From Corynebacterium poyangense (GTDB lineage: Bacteria > Actinomycetota > Actinomycetes > Mycobacteriales > Mycobacteriaceae), in NCBI RefSeq assembly GCF_014522205.1, contig NZ_CP046884.1:1984001-2048000 (forward strand): 64,000 nt of DNA. The letters are read 5' to 3'. The notes under the pieces are model-generated. The model saw only the letters and a list, made by a program, of their open reading frames with translations. It made no database searches and was not told the DNA's origin. The translations under genes and the position numbers were made by a program. Shown in pieces: positions 9,206-19,619 of this stretch (the first letter of the stretch is position 1; every line of letters starts with the position of its first letter).

Positions 9206-9499
9206 TTATTCCTGGAAATAGTAGTGCAAAGCGTTGGGGTGCCGAGAAAGTGGCTCAATTTTAATATCCATGTATTGAAACATCGGAAAACCAGTCATTA
9301 TCTCATGGAGATGATCGTGGTCTCGGACGTTATAAATCGAATAATTTGAATACTGACCAGCGACTCTCCAAATCGCTTTCATAATCCCTTTTTCCTGCAG
9401 CGCTGCAGAATAGGCTTTCTCCCGTTGTTGGTATTCACGGATCTCTTCAGGTGAAAGAGATTCCGAAAATTCCACAGTCATTCTAGCTATGAATAGCAT
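9206..9499 (-). CDS. catC: muconolactone delta-isomerase
   Basis: Small cytoplasmic isomerase, 97 aa, converting muconolactone to 3-oxoadipate enol-lactone. It begins MLFIARMTVEF and ends in the conserved PMFQYMDIKIEPLSRHPNAL region with the family length of about 95 aa. The start at 9499 has AAGGAAG upstream; longer frames would overlap catB. It follows catB by 7 bp and is the last gene of the catABC group. No enol-lactone hydrolase or pca gene is present in this window, so the pathway must finish elsewhere. Confidence 0.9.
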   Translation of the reverse strand: MLFIARMTVEFSESLSPEEIREYQQREKAYSAALQEKGIMKAIWRVAGQYSNYSIYNVRDHDHLHEIMTGFPMFQYMDIKIEPLSRHPNALHYYFQE

Positions 9500-9506
9500 T
9501 TCGGTC

Positions 9507-10631
9507 TTACTTCCTTGTGAATTTCTCAACTTGGGTCCAATCTGGATTCACTCCTAGACCCGTTCCTTTTGGAAGAGCCACCTCTCCCTTTTCATAGATG
9601 AATTCTTCCTGAATGTAGGAATCAGCGAGCAATAGCGGGCCAAAGAGTTCGCTCCCAAAATTGATGGCCGGGGTGGACATTGAAAAATGTAAGGTTGCGG
9701 CAGTTCCTATGGGACCTTCAAGACTTGTAGCAGCATGACAGGCCAAACCAGCTGCTTCTGCAATCGCTGCAACCTTCTTAGCTTCCGAGAGTCCACCGAC
9801 CTTTGTGGTCTTGATCGCTAGGACATCAGCAGCTTCAGCGTGGACAACACGAAGAGCGTCGGCCGGGGAGCATACTGATTCATCAGCCATGACCGGGACA
9901 TGGCATCTATGCCTGATCTCCGTGAGGAGACCTAAATCATGCGCTGGAGTGGGTTGTTCAAAGAGCTCAACCCCCGCTTCCGCAAGAAGTGGCAGGAAAG
10001 TTAAGGCTTCCAAGCGTCCCCACCGGGCATTGACATCAATCCTAAAACCAAATTGGTCTTTCTTTGAGCTAACAAGTTCCGCAATTCGATGACAATCTCG
10101 CTGAGGATCTCCAGATCCCATTTTGAGCTTGAAAGACTCAAATCCGAAAGCCTCATGCTGCTCCTCGACTTCCTCGAGAGCCTCTTCTAAAGGCAGAACC
10201 CCTAAAGCCCAGGTGACTGGGATGGATTTCCTAAAGGCTCCACCCAAAAGATCAACTAAAGGTAATCCAAGCGCACGCGCCCACGCATCATACATTGCGA
10301 TCTCAAGGGCTGCTTTAGCGAATCTGTTTTTGGCAACTATTGTTCCGGCCAGTCCGATAAAGTCGCTGACTTCATTGACATTCTTTCCGATGACAAGCGG
10401 TTTTAAGTATTTTTCAATGATCGCTTGCATCGTCTCGACTGATTCACCGCCCCACCACGGCCCGCCGGGGACGACCCCTTCCCCATAGCCGACGGCGCCG
10501 TTCTCCAGGCTTAGCTTCACCAAGAGAATAGACTGGAATTCTGCCACAGTAGTGGCAAAACCGTGAGGGCGAATAAGAGGTACATCCAAAATTCGAGTCT
10601 CGACCGACCTTATTCTTAAGTCACTTCTCAT
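9507..10631 (-). CDS. catB: muconate cycloisomerase
   Basis: Enolase-superfamily enzyme, 374 aa, lactonising cis,cis-muconate. The catalytic KxK is in ESFKLKMG (about residue 165). Metal ligands follow in RIDVNARW, LFEQPTPA and VMADESV, and the second-half Lys is in LAIKTTKVGG. The ATG at 10631 has GGAGG six bases upstream. It lies between catA and catC on the same strand, with a 67-bp gap from catA. Confidence 0.92.
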   Translation of the reverse strand: MRSDLRIRSVETRILDVPLIRPHGFATTVAEFQSILLVKLSLENGAVGYGEGVVPGGPWWGGESVETMQAIIEKYLKPLVIGKNVNEVSDFIGLAGTIVAKNRFAKAALEIAMYDAWARALGLPLVDLLGGAFRKSIPVTWALGVLPLEEALEEVEEQHEAFGFESFKLKMGSGDPQRDCHRIAELVSSKKDQFGFRIDVNARWGRLEALTFLPLLAEAGVELFEQPTPAHDLGLLTEIRHRCHVPVMADESVCSPADALRVVHAEAADVLAIKTTKVGGLSEAKKVAAIAEAAGLACHAATSLEGPIGTAATLHFSMSTPAINFGSELFGPLLLADSYIQEEFIYEKGEVALPKGTGLGVNPDWTQVEKFTRK

Positions 10632-10698
10632 CTCTAACCTCCACGACAATCTATTGTCGAGATGTACTTATCAGGGCCTTGGTGTGAGCGATCAGTTC

Positions 10699-11586
<888 letters not shown>

Positions 11587-11778
11587 TCACCAATTCACAT
11601 GATCTAACAACGGAACCAATTTCAATATGTCTCAGATCACATCTCTTCTCAAGCTACAAAACCAATACATAAGGAATTTACCTAAGCGCTTGATGGTGAA
11701 AATCCCACGAATGTCCACATAAAAAAGCAGATTGATTTTGTATATTCACTCACTGCCCGAGAAACCCTGAATAGACAC

Positions 11779-11792
11779 TAGGGAAACCCCTA
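11779..11792. promoter_or_regulatory. candidate operator, catA side
   Basis: TAGGG-AAAC-CCCTA inverted repeat about 230 bp upstream of catA. It resembles the tandem elements at 12035-12063 on the ben side. Function is inferred from repetition in the same intergenic region. Confidence 0.5.
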
Positions 11793-12034
11793 AGAGCTAC
11801 CGGGGGAAGAAACGGGGGTGAACCGACAGCACCTCTAAGCTGCCTCGAGGCCGTCCTATCCGGGAGAGAAAGCAATACTGAGCCAGCCCAGCTCTACATG
11901 CTCATATTCCCAAAAGTCTGTCACTACCCCCGTATTGGGTAATTCATATCAATTTTTACTATCTCCAATTACAGCTGAATCTCCACCGGTCAACTCAGGA
12001 TTTTTCTCAACTATCCCGTGAACCGAACATTCAA

Positions 12035-12063
12035 CCCTAGGAAATCCCTAGGGCTTCCCCTAG
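12035..12063. promoter_or_regulatory. candidate tandem operator, benA side
   Basis: Two overlapping perfect inverted repeats share a central arm: CCCTAGG-AAATC-CCTAGGG at 12035-12053 and CTAGGG-CTTC-CCCTAG at 12048-12063. The half sites recur at about one helical turn. It lies 100-130 bp before the benA start codon, a sensible position for an activator of the BenR/LuxR type. Confidence 0.6.
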
Positions 12064-12161
12064 CGCACCTCCTAAGTTCCTTCGTCACACTTAAGTCCAA
12101 GCCACGTTGTGTCGTGGAACACAATCTCACCCATATCTCTCTACTTGTTAGGAGCGTCCCC

Positions 12162-13646
12162 ATGTCAGAGGGCTTAAGACATGTTTCCGAAGTCGTTGAA
12201 CGAGCTTTGGATAATCGGCCTGAAGAGGGAATCGTCCGAGTTAATCGCGAGATCTTCACAGATCCCGAGATCTTCGATCTCGAGATGAAGTACATCTTTG
12301 AAGGTAACTGGATTTTTCTCGCCCATGATTCCCAGATCCCCAACCCCGGGGACTATTTCACGACAAACATTGGACGGCAGCCCATCGTTATAACTCGCGA
12401 TAAGAATGGACAGCTTCACGGTCTAATTAACTCCTGTTCCCACCGCGGAGCAATGCTGTGCAGGAAGAAGACAGATAACCGAAGCACTATTACTTGTCCG
12501 TTCCATGGATGGACTTTCTCCAACGACGGTAGGCTTTTGAAAGTAAAAGACGAAGCTGACGGCGGTTATCCGGAAGAATTCAACAAAGACGGCTCACATA
12601 ATCTACGGAGAATCCCTCGTTTTGAGCACTACCGCGGGTTCATCTTTGGATCCCTCAACCCAAATGTGGATTCTCTAGAAAACTTCCTTGGCGACGCCAA
12701 AGTCATGCTTGACATGCTGATTGATCAATCCCCGGAAGGCTTAGAAGTCCTCAAAGGTTCGTCCACTTACTCCTTTGACGGCAATTGGAAATTACAGGCA
12801 GAAAATGGTGCCGACGGATACCACGTCTCATCAACTCACTGGAACTACGCAGCCACAACAGGTCGCAGAAGTACAGGAGAGTCACTGAACGAAACCAAAG
12901 CCATGGATGCGGCATCCTGGGGAGAACAAGGCGGCGGGTATTTTTCCTTCCCGAATGGACATCTCACCTTATGGACTACGTGGAAAAATCCGGAGGATAG
13001 GCCGGTATTTGATCGCTTGGAGTCTCTGAAGAATCTTCACGGGGAAGCTCGGGGCGACTTCATGGTTAACGCATCCCGGAATCTGTGCTTATACCCCAAT
13101 GTCTACATCATGGATCAATTCTCGACACAAATTAGAAGGTTGCACCCCGTCGCGGTAGATAAAACCGAAGTCACGATCTGGTGCATAGCCCCGAAGGGTG
13201 AATCACCGGAGAACCGGGCAAACCGAATCCGGCAATATGAAGATTTCTTTAATGCCACTGGTATGGCTACCCCGGATGATCTTGAAGAGTTCCGATCTTG
13301 CCAAAAAACCTATCAAGCGAGCGCTTTCCCCTGGAACGATATGACCCGAGGTCTACGTCAACAATCCACTGGACCTAATCAGAAAGCTCAGGAACTTGGA
13401 CTTACTGATGTGCTGTCCTCGGGAGCTAGAACAGAGGATGAGGGGCTTTATCCCATCCAACATGGGTACTGGGAGCACTTGATGCTTCAAGCGATTGCAG
13501 CTGAGAGACAAGGCTCCAAGCAAGCGCAAGATGATGCAAGTTCCAGCGCAGCAACCAGAGAATACGCCAGCACTCACGCTGCTTCTCAGCCCACTAAAAC
13601 CACCCAGAAGTCGCGAAGAAGACGCCGCCGCCTTCCCGCAAACTGA
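12162..13646 (+). CDS. benA: benzoate 1,2-dioxygenase, large (alpha) subunit
   Basis: Rieske non-haem iron oxygenase alpha subunit, 494 aa, dihydroxylating benzoate to the cis-diol. The Rieske [2Fe-2S] motif CSHRGAMLC ... CPFHGW is near residues 95-118. The mononuclear iron site is ADGYHVSSTHWNY (Asp-His-His) near residue 220. The ATG at 12162 has TTAGGAG upstream. After the usual family end (PIQHGYWEHLMLQAI) there is an extra tail of about 45 residues rich in Ala, Ser, Thr and Gln that ends in a run of Arg. This is not part of the Pseudomonas-type enzyme. It is followed closely by benB and benC. Confidence 0.92.
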   Translation: MSEGLRHVSEVVERALDNRPEEGIVRVNREIFTDPEIFDLEMKYIFEGNWIFLAHDSQIPNPGDYFTTNIGRQPIVITRDKNGQLHGLINSCSHRGAMLCRKKTDNRSTITCPFHGWTFSNDGRLLKVKDEADGGYPEEFNKDGSHNLRRIPRFEHYRGFIFGSLNPNVDSLENFLGDAKVMLDMLIDQSPEGLEVLKGSSTYSFDGNWKLQAENGADGYHVSSTHWNYAATTGRRSTGESLNETKAMDAASWGEQGGGYFSFPNGHLTLWTTWKNPEDRPVFDRLESLKNLHGEARGDFMVNASRNLCLYPNVYIMDQFSTQIRRLHPVAVDKTEVTIWCIAPKGESPENRANRIRQYEDFFNATGMATPDDLEEFRSCQKTYQASAFPWNDMTRGLRQQSTGPNQKAQELGLTDVLSSGARTEDEGLYPIQHGYWEHLMLQAIAAERQGSKQAQDDASSSAATREYASTHAASQPTKTTQKSRRRRRRLPAN

Positions 13647-13672
13647 TCTCCGTAAGGAAAGGAAAAATCCTG

Positions 13673-14179
13673 ATGAATAATGAATTGATTAAAACCACGA
13701 GGCAAGACGTGGAGGATTTCCTTTATCAGGAAAGCCGGTTATTAGATGAACGGCGTTTCGAAGAATGGCTGGATTGCTATCATCCGGACGTCGAATATTG
13801 GATGCCGGCATGGGATGACAATGATGAATTAACAGCTGACCCACAGAGTGAGATCTCGTTGATCTACTATCCTAACCGCTCTGGCTTGGAAGATCGGGTA
13901 TTCCGGATCAGGACTGAGAGGTCATCAGCTACTTCAATTCCCGAACCACGAACTGGACACAATATTACCAATGTGCAGATTTTGGAAAGAAGAGAGAATG
14001 AAATAGATCTAGTTTATAACTGGATTACCTATTATTACCGTTATCAAACTACAGATCACTATTTTGGCTCTACCTATTTAACTGTTGATACATCAGAATC
14101 TCGTCTTCTCATTAAGAAAAAGAAGATCATTTTAAAGAATGATTACATCCACCATGTAATCGACATTTATCATCTGTAG
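13673..14179 (+). CDS. benB: benzoate 1,2-dioxygenase, small (beta) subunit
   Basis: NTF2-fold beta subunit, 168 aa, which completes the alpha3beta3 oxygenase. It shows the family start DVEDFLYQESRLLDERRFEEWLDCYHPDVEYWMPAW and a conserved LRIRTERSS-like FRIRTERSSAT stretch. It starts 26 bp after benA with GGAAAGG upstream and is 8 bp before benC, so it is in the same operon. Confidence 0.92.
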   Translation: MNNELIKTTRQDVEDFLYQESRLLDERRFEEWLDCYHPDVEYWMPAWDDNDELTADPQSEISLIYYPNRSGLEDRVFRIRTERSSATSIPEPRTGHNITNVQILERRENEIDLVYNWITYYYRYQTTDHYFGSTYLTVDTSESRLLIKKKKIILKNDYIHHVIDIYHL

Positions 14180-14187
14180 GAGTCTCT

Positions 14188-15210
14188 GTGAGTCATAAAA
14201 TAGCTCTAGCTTTTGAGGACGGCATCACCCAGTTCATCCAGTGCGATGAGAATCAGACCATCGCAGATGCCGCGTATCAAGCCCGAATCAATATCCCATT
14301 TGACTGTCGCGATGGCGCCTGTGGAACGTGTAAATCTTTTTGCGAAGCCGGAGATTTCGATGAGGGTTCATTCATCGACGATGCTCTTACCGAAGATGAA
14401 CTTGAAAGTGGCTATCTTCTGACGTGTCAATCTAAACCGCTGAGCGATATGGTGATTCAGATTGCTAGCACTTCTGAACAAGCTAAAACATCGGCTTCTT
14501 TAGCTAAGGGAAGCATTAGATCTCTGGAGAGAATCTCCCCTGGGGTCTTCAAACTCTCCTTGGCTATTGAAAAGCGTGATGAATTGCATTATCTACCAGG
14601 TCAGTACATCAATGTTTCCGTACCCACCTGGGATCAAAGTCGGTCATATTCCTTTTCCTGTAGTCCTTCAAAAAATGAAGTTACCTTCCTGATAAAGCTG
14701 ACGCCCGGCGGACTCATGACTGAGTACCTCAAAGAAGAAGCCAAGATCGGAGACGAACTCAACCTGGTTGGCCCAATGGGAACTTTCTTTCTCCGTGAAC
14801 CTTTGAATCCCATTCTTCTTTTGGCCGGTGGTACCGGTCTAGCACCCATACTGGCAATACTGGAGAGCCTTTCCGAGGATGAATTGTTGGATGTGCCGGT
14901 TCGGCTTATGTATGGCGTAACCCAAGAATGTGACCTAGTGGAACTCAATAAACTCGACGCATTCCGCGATTCTCTTCCAGATTTCGATTACCTAACTGTA
15001 GTGAGTGATCCCGATTCACAGCATGAATGCAAAGGCTATGTCACGGATCATATCGCCCCAGAGATGTTGGGTAACGGCGATACTGATGTTTATCTTTGTG
15101 GACCCCCACTGATGGTTGAGGCCGTGCGGAAATTCCTCGCCGCCCAGGAAAACCCACCCCAAAATTTCTACTTTGAAAAATTCACGTCTCCGGTAAGTGC
15201 TGTTTCTTAA
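14188..15210 (+). CDS. benC: benzoate 1,2-dioxygenase electron-transfer reductase
   Basis: Single-chain reductase, 340 aa, passing electrons from NADH to the BenAB oxygenase. The N-terminal plant-type ferredoxin domain has CRDGACGTC ... LLTCQ cysteines (residues about 40-80). An FAD-binding domain (RSYSFSC, about 152) and an NAD-binding domain (LAGGTGLAPI ... YLCGPPLMVEAV) follow. The GTG start at 14188 has TAGGAG upstream. All cofactor motifs are intact. Confidence 0.93.
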   Translation: MSHKIALAFEDGITQFIQCDENQTIADAAYQARINIPFDCRDGACGTCKSFCEAGDFDEGSFIDDALTEDELESGYLLTCQSKPLSDMVIQIASTSEQAKTSASLAKGSIRSLERISPGVFKLSLAIEKRDELHYLPGQYINVSVPTWDQSRSYSFSCSPSKNEVTFLIKLTPGGLMTEYLKEEAKIGDELNLVGPMGTFFLREPLNPILLLAGGTGLAPILAILESLSEDELLDVPVRLMYGVTQECDLVELNKLDAFRDSLPDFDYLTVVSDPDSQHECKGYVTDHIAPEMLGNGDTDVYLCGPPLMVEAVRKFLAAQENPPQNFYFEKFTSPVSAVS

Positions 15211-15332
15211 CAGATCAGGTTCCAGAATTTTACAGCACAAGACACCGGTCTTTCTGCGGAATGCATTCCTTCCTCATCCGCTACCCCGTCTTCCAATATT
15301 CGCTGGATACATGAAAGGGTTGAACTTCAACG

Positions 15333-16163
15333 ATGCCAGCTCCCACCGGCCCAGAACCTAAAATGGATTCAATTTATTTTCACCCCAACCGATTTTCACA
15401 TAGCAATGTTTTAGTAACCGGGGCAGCTCAAGGCATAGGAAAAACTGTGGCGCTGCGTTTAGCTCTAGAAGGAGCCAATCTTGCCCTAGTTGACCGTGAT
15501 GCCAGTGTCCATGAATACGCCGCTGAGTTGCAACAGTCCTGTACCGGGAAAATCTTTTCTGTCACGGCAGATTTAGAGAACTGGGAGGGTGCCCAAACCA
15601 TGGTTGATGAAACCCTTAGTCAACTGAATTCGATTGACATCGCTATCAACGCGGTAGGTGGCACTATTTGGGCAAAACCATTCGAACGATACTCAGATGA
15701 GGAAATCATCCGAGAAATTGATCGGAGTTTATTCACCACGCTGTGGTCAGTAAGAGCGGAACTTCCCGGAATGATCGAGCAACAGAAGGGAACGATTATC
15801 AACGTTTCTTCGGTTGCTACAGCTGGCATCAATAGGGTCCCATATGCCGCAGCTAAAGGAGGTGTTAATGCTTTAACTTCAGCTCTTGCAAGGGAGGCTG
15901 CATCACATGGGATAAGGGTTGTTGCGACGGCACCAGGTGGAACTCTGGCCCCCGCACGCGATATTCCTCGGGGCCCGGTCCCCCAGAGCGATGAAGAGCG
16001 AGCTTGGTATCAAGACATTGTTGAACAAACGCTTGACTCTTCATTGATGGGTCGATATGGAACACTAGAGGAACAAGCTGCAGCGATAACTTTTCTCGCT
16101 TCAAAAGAGGCAAGTTATATCACCGGAAGCGTCCTTCCTGTCGCTGGTGGAGACCAGGGATGA
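15333..16163 (+). CDS. benD: benzoate cis-diol dehydrogenase
   Basis: SDR enzyme, 276 aa, oxidising and decarboxylating the benzoate diol to catechol, which CatA then cleaves. The cofactor motif is TGAAQGIG (about residue 29), NAVGG replaces the usual NNAG, and catalytic Ser ... YAAAK is present. The 122-bp gap from benC is longer than elsewhere in the operon. Two starts are possible, ATG 15333 (weak GAAAGGG upstream) and ATG 15363; the first is used here. Confidence 0.88.
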   Translation: MPAPTGPEPKMDSIYFHPNRFSHSNVLVTGAAQGIGKTVALRLALEGANLALVDRDASVHEYAAELQQSCTGKIFSVTADLENWEGAQTMVDETLSQLNSIDIAINAVGGTIWAKPFERYSDEEIIREIDRSLFTTLWSVRAELPGMIEQQKGTIINVSSVATAGINRVPYAAAKGGVNALTSALAREAASHGIRVVATAPGGTLAPARDIPRGPVPQSDEERAWYQDIVEQTLDSSLMGRYGTLEEQAAAITFLASKEASYITGSVLPVAGGDQG

Positions 16164-16248
16164 CCTCGCAGTATAGATTTTATAGACCGGCGATTCTAGC
16201 ACTGACCATCGCGCATCTTTGCCATGGAAAACAAAAATAAGGAGTCCC

Positions 16249-18909
16249 ATGTCACTACCTCTTGGAACCCCTTCTCAGAGACATAGCCCACTCAAAATTC
16301 TTCTGGAAAAGATCTGTCAATTGAAATCCCCTAGTGGATTTAGCTTCTTAGCAACGGGTCCTAGTGGTTGTGGCAAAAGCCGGTTAATCCAGGAATTATC
16401 ACAAGAACTCTACGGCTGGTCTATAACCTCAGTACGTATTCTGTCCTGGAATTCGGCGCAAGAGAAAGGCATTGCTGGCCAAATATTCGATGAGAAATCC
16501 ACGATTGAGGAAATTCTTCAACGCATAGATCATCCCGGCAGCTCTTCTTTATTCATCATTGATGATGCCCACAAAGCTAACCAACAAACGGTCTATAAAC
16601 TCCTTGAGATTAGCCAAGCGGTAAAACATTCCCGGATCGCTGTTGGTTTCGTGGCAGACGAGGAACTCATCGCTACACATAACAATAAACTAAGTGAGTT
16701 AGTGGATACTCACATCCGTATTCCCCCGTTAAGTCTCCACGAGCTCCACAGTCTTGTGCTGGAACTGTTTTCTTTCCACCTTTCTCGGTCTGCAGCTCTC
16801 GATCTCCACAACATAACCGCGGGCAACCCCAAGCGAATTTTGGAGGTCCTTTATTCCGAGCCTATTGATTATTGGCGCCAAGAGAATCCGATCATTCCGC
16901 TACCGTCTTCATGGAGAACATCATTTTTTGGGAAACTCGGACACTATGCTTCTGATCCTGAGATATTGAGTGTGTTACAAGCACTGGCAATTTTCCCTCA
17001 GGGCGCCAACCCCGAAGCTATGGAAAGTCTGGTAGGTCCAGAGGCTATTTCGAAAGTGGATGCTGCTATTGACATGGGACTCGTAGAGATGCATTCCCCT
17101 CTTCTGCGGTTAGCTTTTCGTCAGTCGACAGACCGTGCCGTCGCGCAATCTCTACTGGGCCCAGTAAAGCTCAGCAAGCTTCATAAAGCTGCGTCCCGCT
17201 TTTATCATTCTTTGGGACAGATTGATTTGGAGCTTTATCATGAAGCTAGGGCGGTTCAAGGTAAGAATGATGCCCTTGCCTATCGGCTTGCGGAACGCGG
17301 AAGGGAGCTGGGCAACCGAGGTCAATGGCGTAAAGCAGCCGATTCTTTGAGTCTCGCATCCAGTTTATTCTCTTCGGAACAGGATGCTAGGGAAAGCTAT
17401 TTGGATGGGATCGAGGCACTGATCGCGGCTTCAGATGTTCCGGAGGCCCGTTCTCGTTCTAAGAATCTCTATTTTGAAAAACCAGACGCAAAAACCGACT
17501 CGATTAGAGCTTATCTAGCCCTTCACGAAGGCCAAAAGGCCTTATCTACCCAACTTTTATCTCGAGCGTGGAATGAATTGGATGGCAATCCTGATTATTC
17601 CGACGCGCTAAAGGCGCAGTTAGCCTCTCGCATGGCCTTACTTCATCTCAATAATTGGGATCTAAAAAACATTCTGAAATGGACCGATATAGCAAAAAAA
17701 TGGGCACCTCCAGAATCATCCATGGGCAAGGAAGCACACTATATCTCTCTCATTGCGCAAGGGGCTCTGAGCGGAAAGATCCCCGAAGATATTCCTTTCC
17801 CGGACGAGTCACCTATCCTCGCCCAACGCCGTCACATGGCGCTTGGGTGGTTATCACTCGTTCACGATGATCCTATCGGGGCTCTGCACCATCTCAACAC
17901 ACCTTCAGAAGGAGAAGGTTCTGAGCGGATCGGAGTATGGTTAGATGCCTGGCTTGGCCGCACATATTTTGTTTTGGGCCGATGGGATGACGGAATAAAG
18001 GTGGTTGAACGAGGTTTAGCCCGTGCAGAACGTTTTGGTATCCACTTCCTAGAACCACTACTACTTTGGACAGGTGCCAGCATCGCAACCTACCGCGGGG
18101 AGTCCTGGCTCGCACAAAACTATTCCTCACGCCTGGCATTCTCCCATGACACCTTTCCTCTTCAACAAATTCCCTCAGCGATGTGCAGGCTTCTGATTTC
18201 GAGTCTGCGCAACGATTTCCCGTCTGTAATGCGTGCTGGAGCTAAACTCGAATCCCTTGGGAAAACAGTTGATATGGGTCAACCGGGGTTCTGGCCTTGG
18301 GAAGATGTCTGGGCGCAGCAATTGATCCATGCTGGGAGAATTAGCGAGGCAGATCGAGTGACATCCGAGGCAGAAGAGAGATTGTCGGGCTCGAACATTC
18401 TTTCTTCCCGGGCCAAACTCGGGGTTCCCCGTGGCTCAATCCTCATTTTGCAAGGAAAAGTAGAGGAAGGCCTTAGAGTTTTTGAGGATTCCGTGGAATG
18501 CGTGGAGTCATTAGCGCTTCCCGCCTATGAAAGCCGGATACTTTATGAGTACGGTCTCGTGCTAAGACGATTAGGAAAACGGCGACGAGCTGATGAGATC
18601 TTTAGCCGTGCCGCCGAAATCTATCACATGATGGGAGCATCTGATTTCGTTGATCGCTGCAACCGTGAACGTCGGGCCAGTGGAATTGGTACCCGCACAC
18701 GAGACATAGGGAAATTGACCCCTCAGGAAGAGGAAATCGCTAAGTTAGTGGCCAGCGGTGCCACTAACCGAGAAATAGCAGGCGAGCTTTATCTATCCAC
18801 GAAAACAGTTGAGTACCATCTGACACGGGTCTATAGGAAGCTAGGAATTAGAGCTCGCACTGAGCTTCCGAAAGTTTTTGATAGTTATGTGGAAAACACC
18901 CAACCCTAA
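16249..18909 (+). CDS. benR: LuxR-type ATPase regulator of the ben operon (BenR-like)
   Basis: Large LAL-type regulator, 886 aa. The N-terminal P-loop is GPSGCGKSR (about residue 41) with a Walker B-like FIIDDAH. A long TPR-like helical sensor region follows, and the C-terminus holds a LuxR HTH (LTPQEEEIAKLVASGATNREIAGELYLS with TKTVEYHLTRVYRKLGI). The position directly after benD matches benR of C. glutamicum, an activator of ben/cat genes. The start at 16249 has AAGGAG; an upstream frame from 16219 lacks one. C. glutamicum has benK and benE after benR; here the next genes are clpP, so no dedicated benzoate transporter follows. Confidence 0.85.
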   Translation: MSLPLGTPSQRHSPLKILLEKICQLKSPSGFSFLATGPSGCGKSRLIQELSQELYGWSITSVRILSWNSAQEKGIAGQIFDEKSTIEEILQRIDHPGSSSLFIIDDAHKANQQTVYKLLEISQAVKHSRIAVGFVADEELIATHNNKLSELVDTHIRIPPLSLHELHSLVLELFSFHLSRSAALDLHNITAGNPKRILEVLYSEPIDYWRQENPIIPLPSSWRTSFFGKLGHYASDPEILSVLQALAIFPQGANPEAMESLVGPEAISKVDAAIDMGLVEMHSPLLRLAFRQSTDRAVAQSLLGPVKLSKLHKAASRFYHSLGQIDLELYHEARAVQGKNDALAYRLAERGRELGNRGQWRKAADSLSLASSLFSSEQDARESYLDGIEALIAASDVPEARSRSKNLYFEKPDAKTDSIRAYLALHEGQKALSTQLLSRAWNELDGNPDYSDALKAQLASRMALLHLNNWDLKNILKWTDIAKKWAPPESSMGKEAHYISLIAQGALSGKIPEDIPFPDESPILAQRRHMALGWLSLVHDDPIGALHHLNTPSEGEGSERIGVWLDAWLGRTYFVLGRWDDGIKVVERGLARAERFGIHFLEPLLLWTGASIATYRGESWLAQNYSSRLAFSHDTFPLQQIPSAMCRLLISSLRNDFPSVMRAGAKLESLGKTVDMGQPGFWPWEDVWAQQLIHAGRISEADRVTSEAEERLSGSNILSSRAKLGVPRGSILILQGKVEEGLRVFEDSVECVESLALPAYESRILYEYGLVLRRLGKRRRADEIFSRAAEIYHMMGASDFVDRCNRERRASGIGTRTRDIGKLTPQEEEIAKLVASGATNREIAGELYLSTKTVEYHLTRVYRKLGIRARTELPKVFDSYVENTQP

Positions 18910-18917
18910 AAAACACG

Positions 18918-18954
18918 AACCCCCGGTCAGTCGTGCATTGACTGCCCGGGGGTT
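18918..18954. terminator. bidirectional terminator between benR and clpP2
   Basis: A 15-bp stem with one mismatch (AACCCCCGG... / ...CCGGGGGTT) and a 7-nt loop. On the minus strand it is followed by TTTTTT, so it ends the clpP operon; it also faces the end of benR. Confidence 0.8.
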
Positions 18955-18974
18955 CCGCAAAGCATCAGGTAGGT

Positions 18975-19601
18975 TTAGGAGTTCAGTTTCCGATAATCGA
19001 AAACTTGGTCAATAATCCCGTATTCCACTGCTTCTTCAGCGGTAAGGATCTTGTCTCGGTCAGTATCAATACGGATCTGCTCGGCGGTGCGTCCGGTGTG
19101 CCGGGCAAGCGTCGTTTCCATTTGTTTCCGCATCCGCTCAATCTCCGCAGCTTGAATCTCCAAGTCGGAAACCTGCCCTTGAGTACCTTGGGTAGCCGGT
19201 TGATGGATGAGCACACGGGAATTCGGCAAGCAGGCTCGCTTACCTTTGGTTCCTGCAGCTAAGAGAACCGCCGCTGCGGAAGCGGCTTGCCCAAGGCACA
19301 CCGTCTGAACATCAGGGCGTACATACTGCATCGTGTCGTAGATCGCCATAAGTGCTGTAAAAGACCCGCCTGGCGAGTTAATGTACATGGTGATGTCTCG
19401 GTCTGGGTCAAGTCCTTCCAGGACCAACAGCTGCGCCATAATGTCATTTGCAGAGGTGTCATCAACCTGAGTACCGAGGAAAATGATCCGCTCTTCAAAC
19501 AGCTTGGCGTAGGGATTTGTCTCTTTTGTACCGTAGGAAGATTGCTCAATAAAGGAGGGCAACACGTAGCGGGCCTGCGGCATCTGGAATCCATTGCTCA
19601 T
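18975..19601 (-). CDS. clpP2: ATP-dependent Clp protease proteolytic subunit ClpP2
   Basis: Serine peptidase subunit, 208 aa, forming a mixed ClpP1P2 barrel fed by ClpX or ClpC. The catalytic Ser is in [12 protein letters not shown] (about residue 110) and the His in [11 protein letters not shown]; the Asp follows in IRIDTDRDK. It begins 18 bp after clpP1. In actinobacteria both paralogues are needed for activity, and this operon is controlled by ClgR. Confidence 0.93.
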   Translation of the reverse strand: MSNGFQMPQARYVLPSFIEQSSYGTKETNPYAKLFEERIIFLGTQVDDTSANDIMAQLLVLEGLDPDRDITMYINSPGGSFTALMAIYDTMQYVRPDVQTVCLGQAASAAAVLLAAGTKGKRACLPNSRVLIHQPATQGTQGQVSDLEIQAAEIERMRKQMETTLARHTGRTAEQIRIDTDRDKILTAEEAVEYGIIDQVFDYRKLNS

Positions 19602-19619
19602 GAGTTTTCTCCCCTCGCC

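Noticed and set aside
12018..12161. Upstream extension of BenA by 48 residues
   Set aside because: Would cover the palindromic operators; the ATG at 12162 has a ribosome-binding site and fits the family start.
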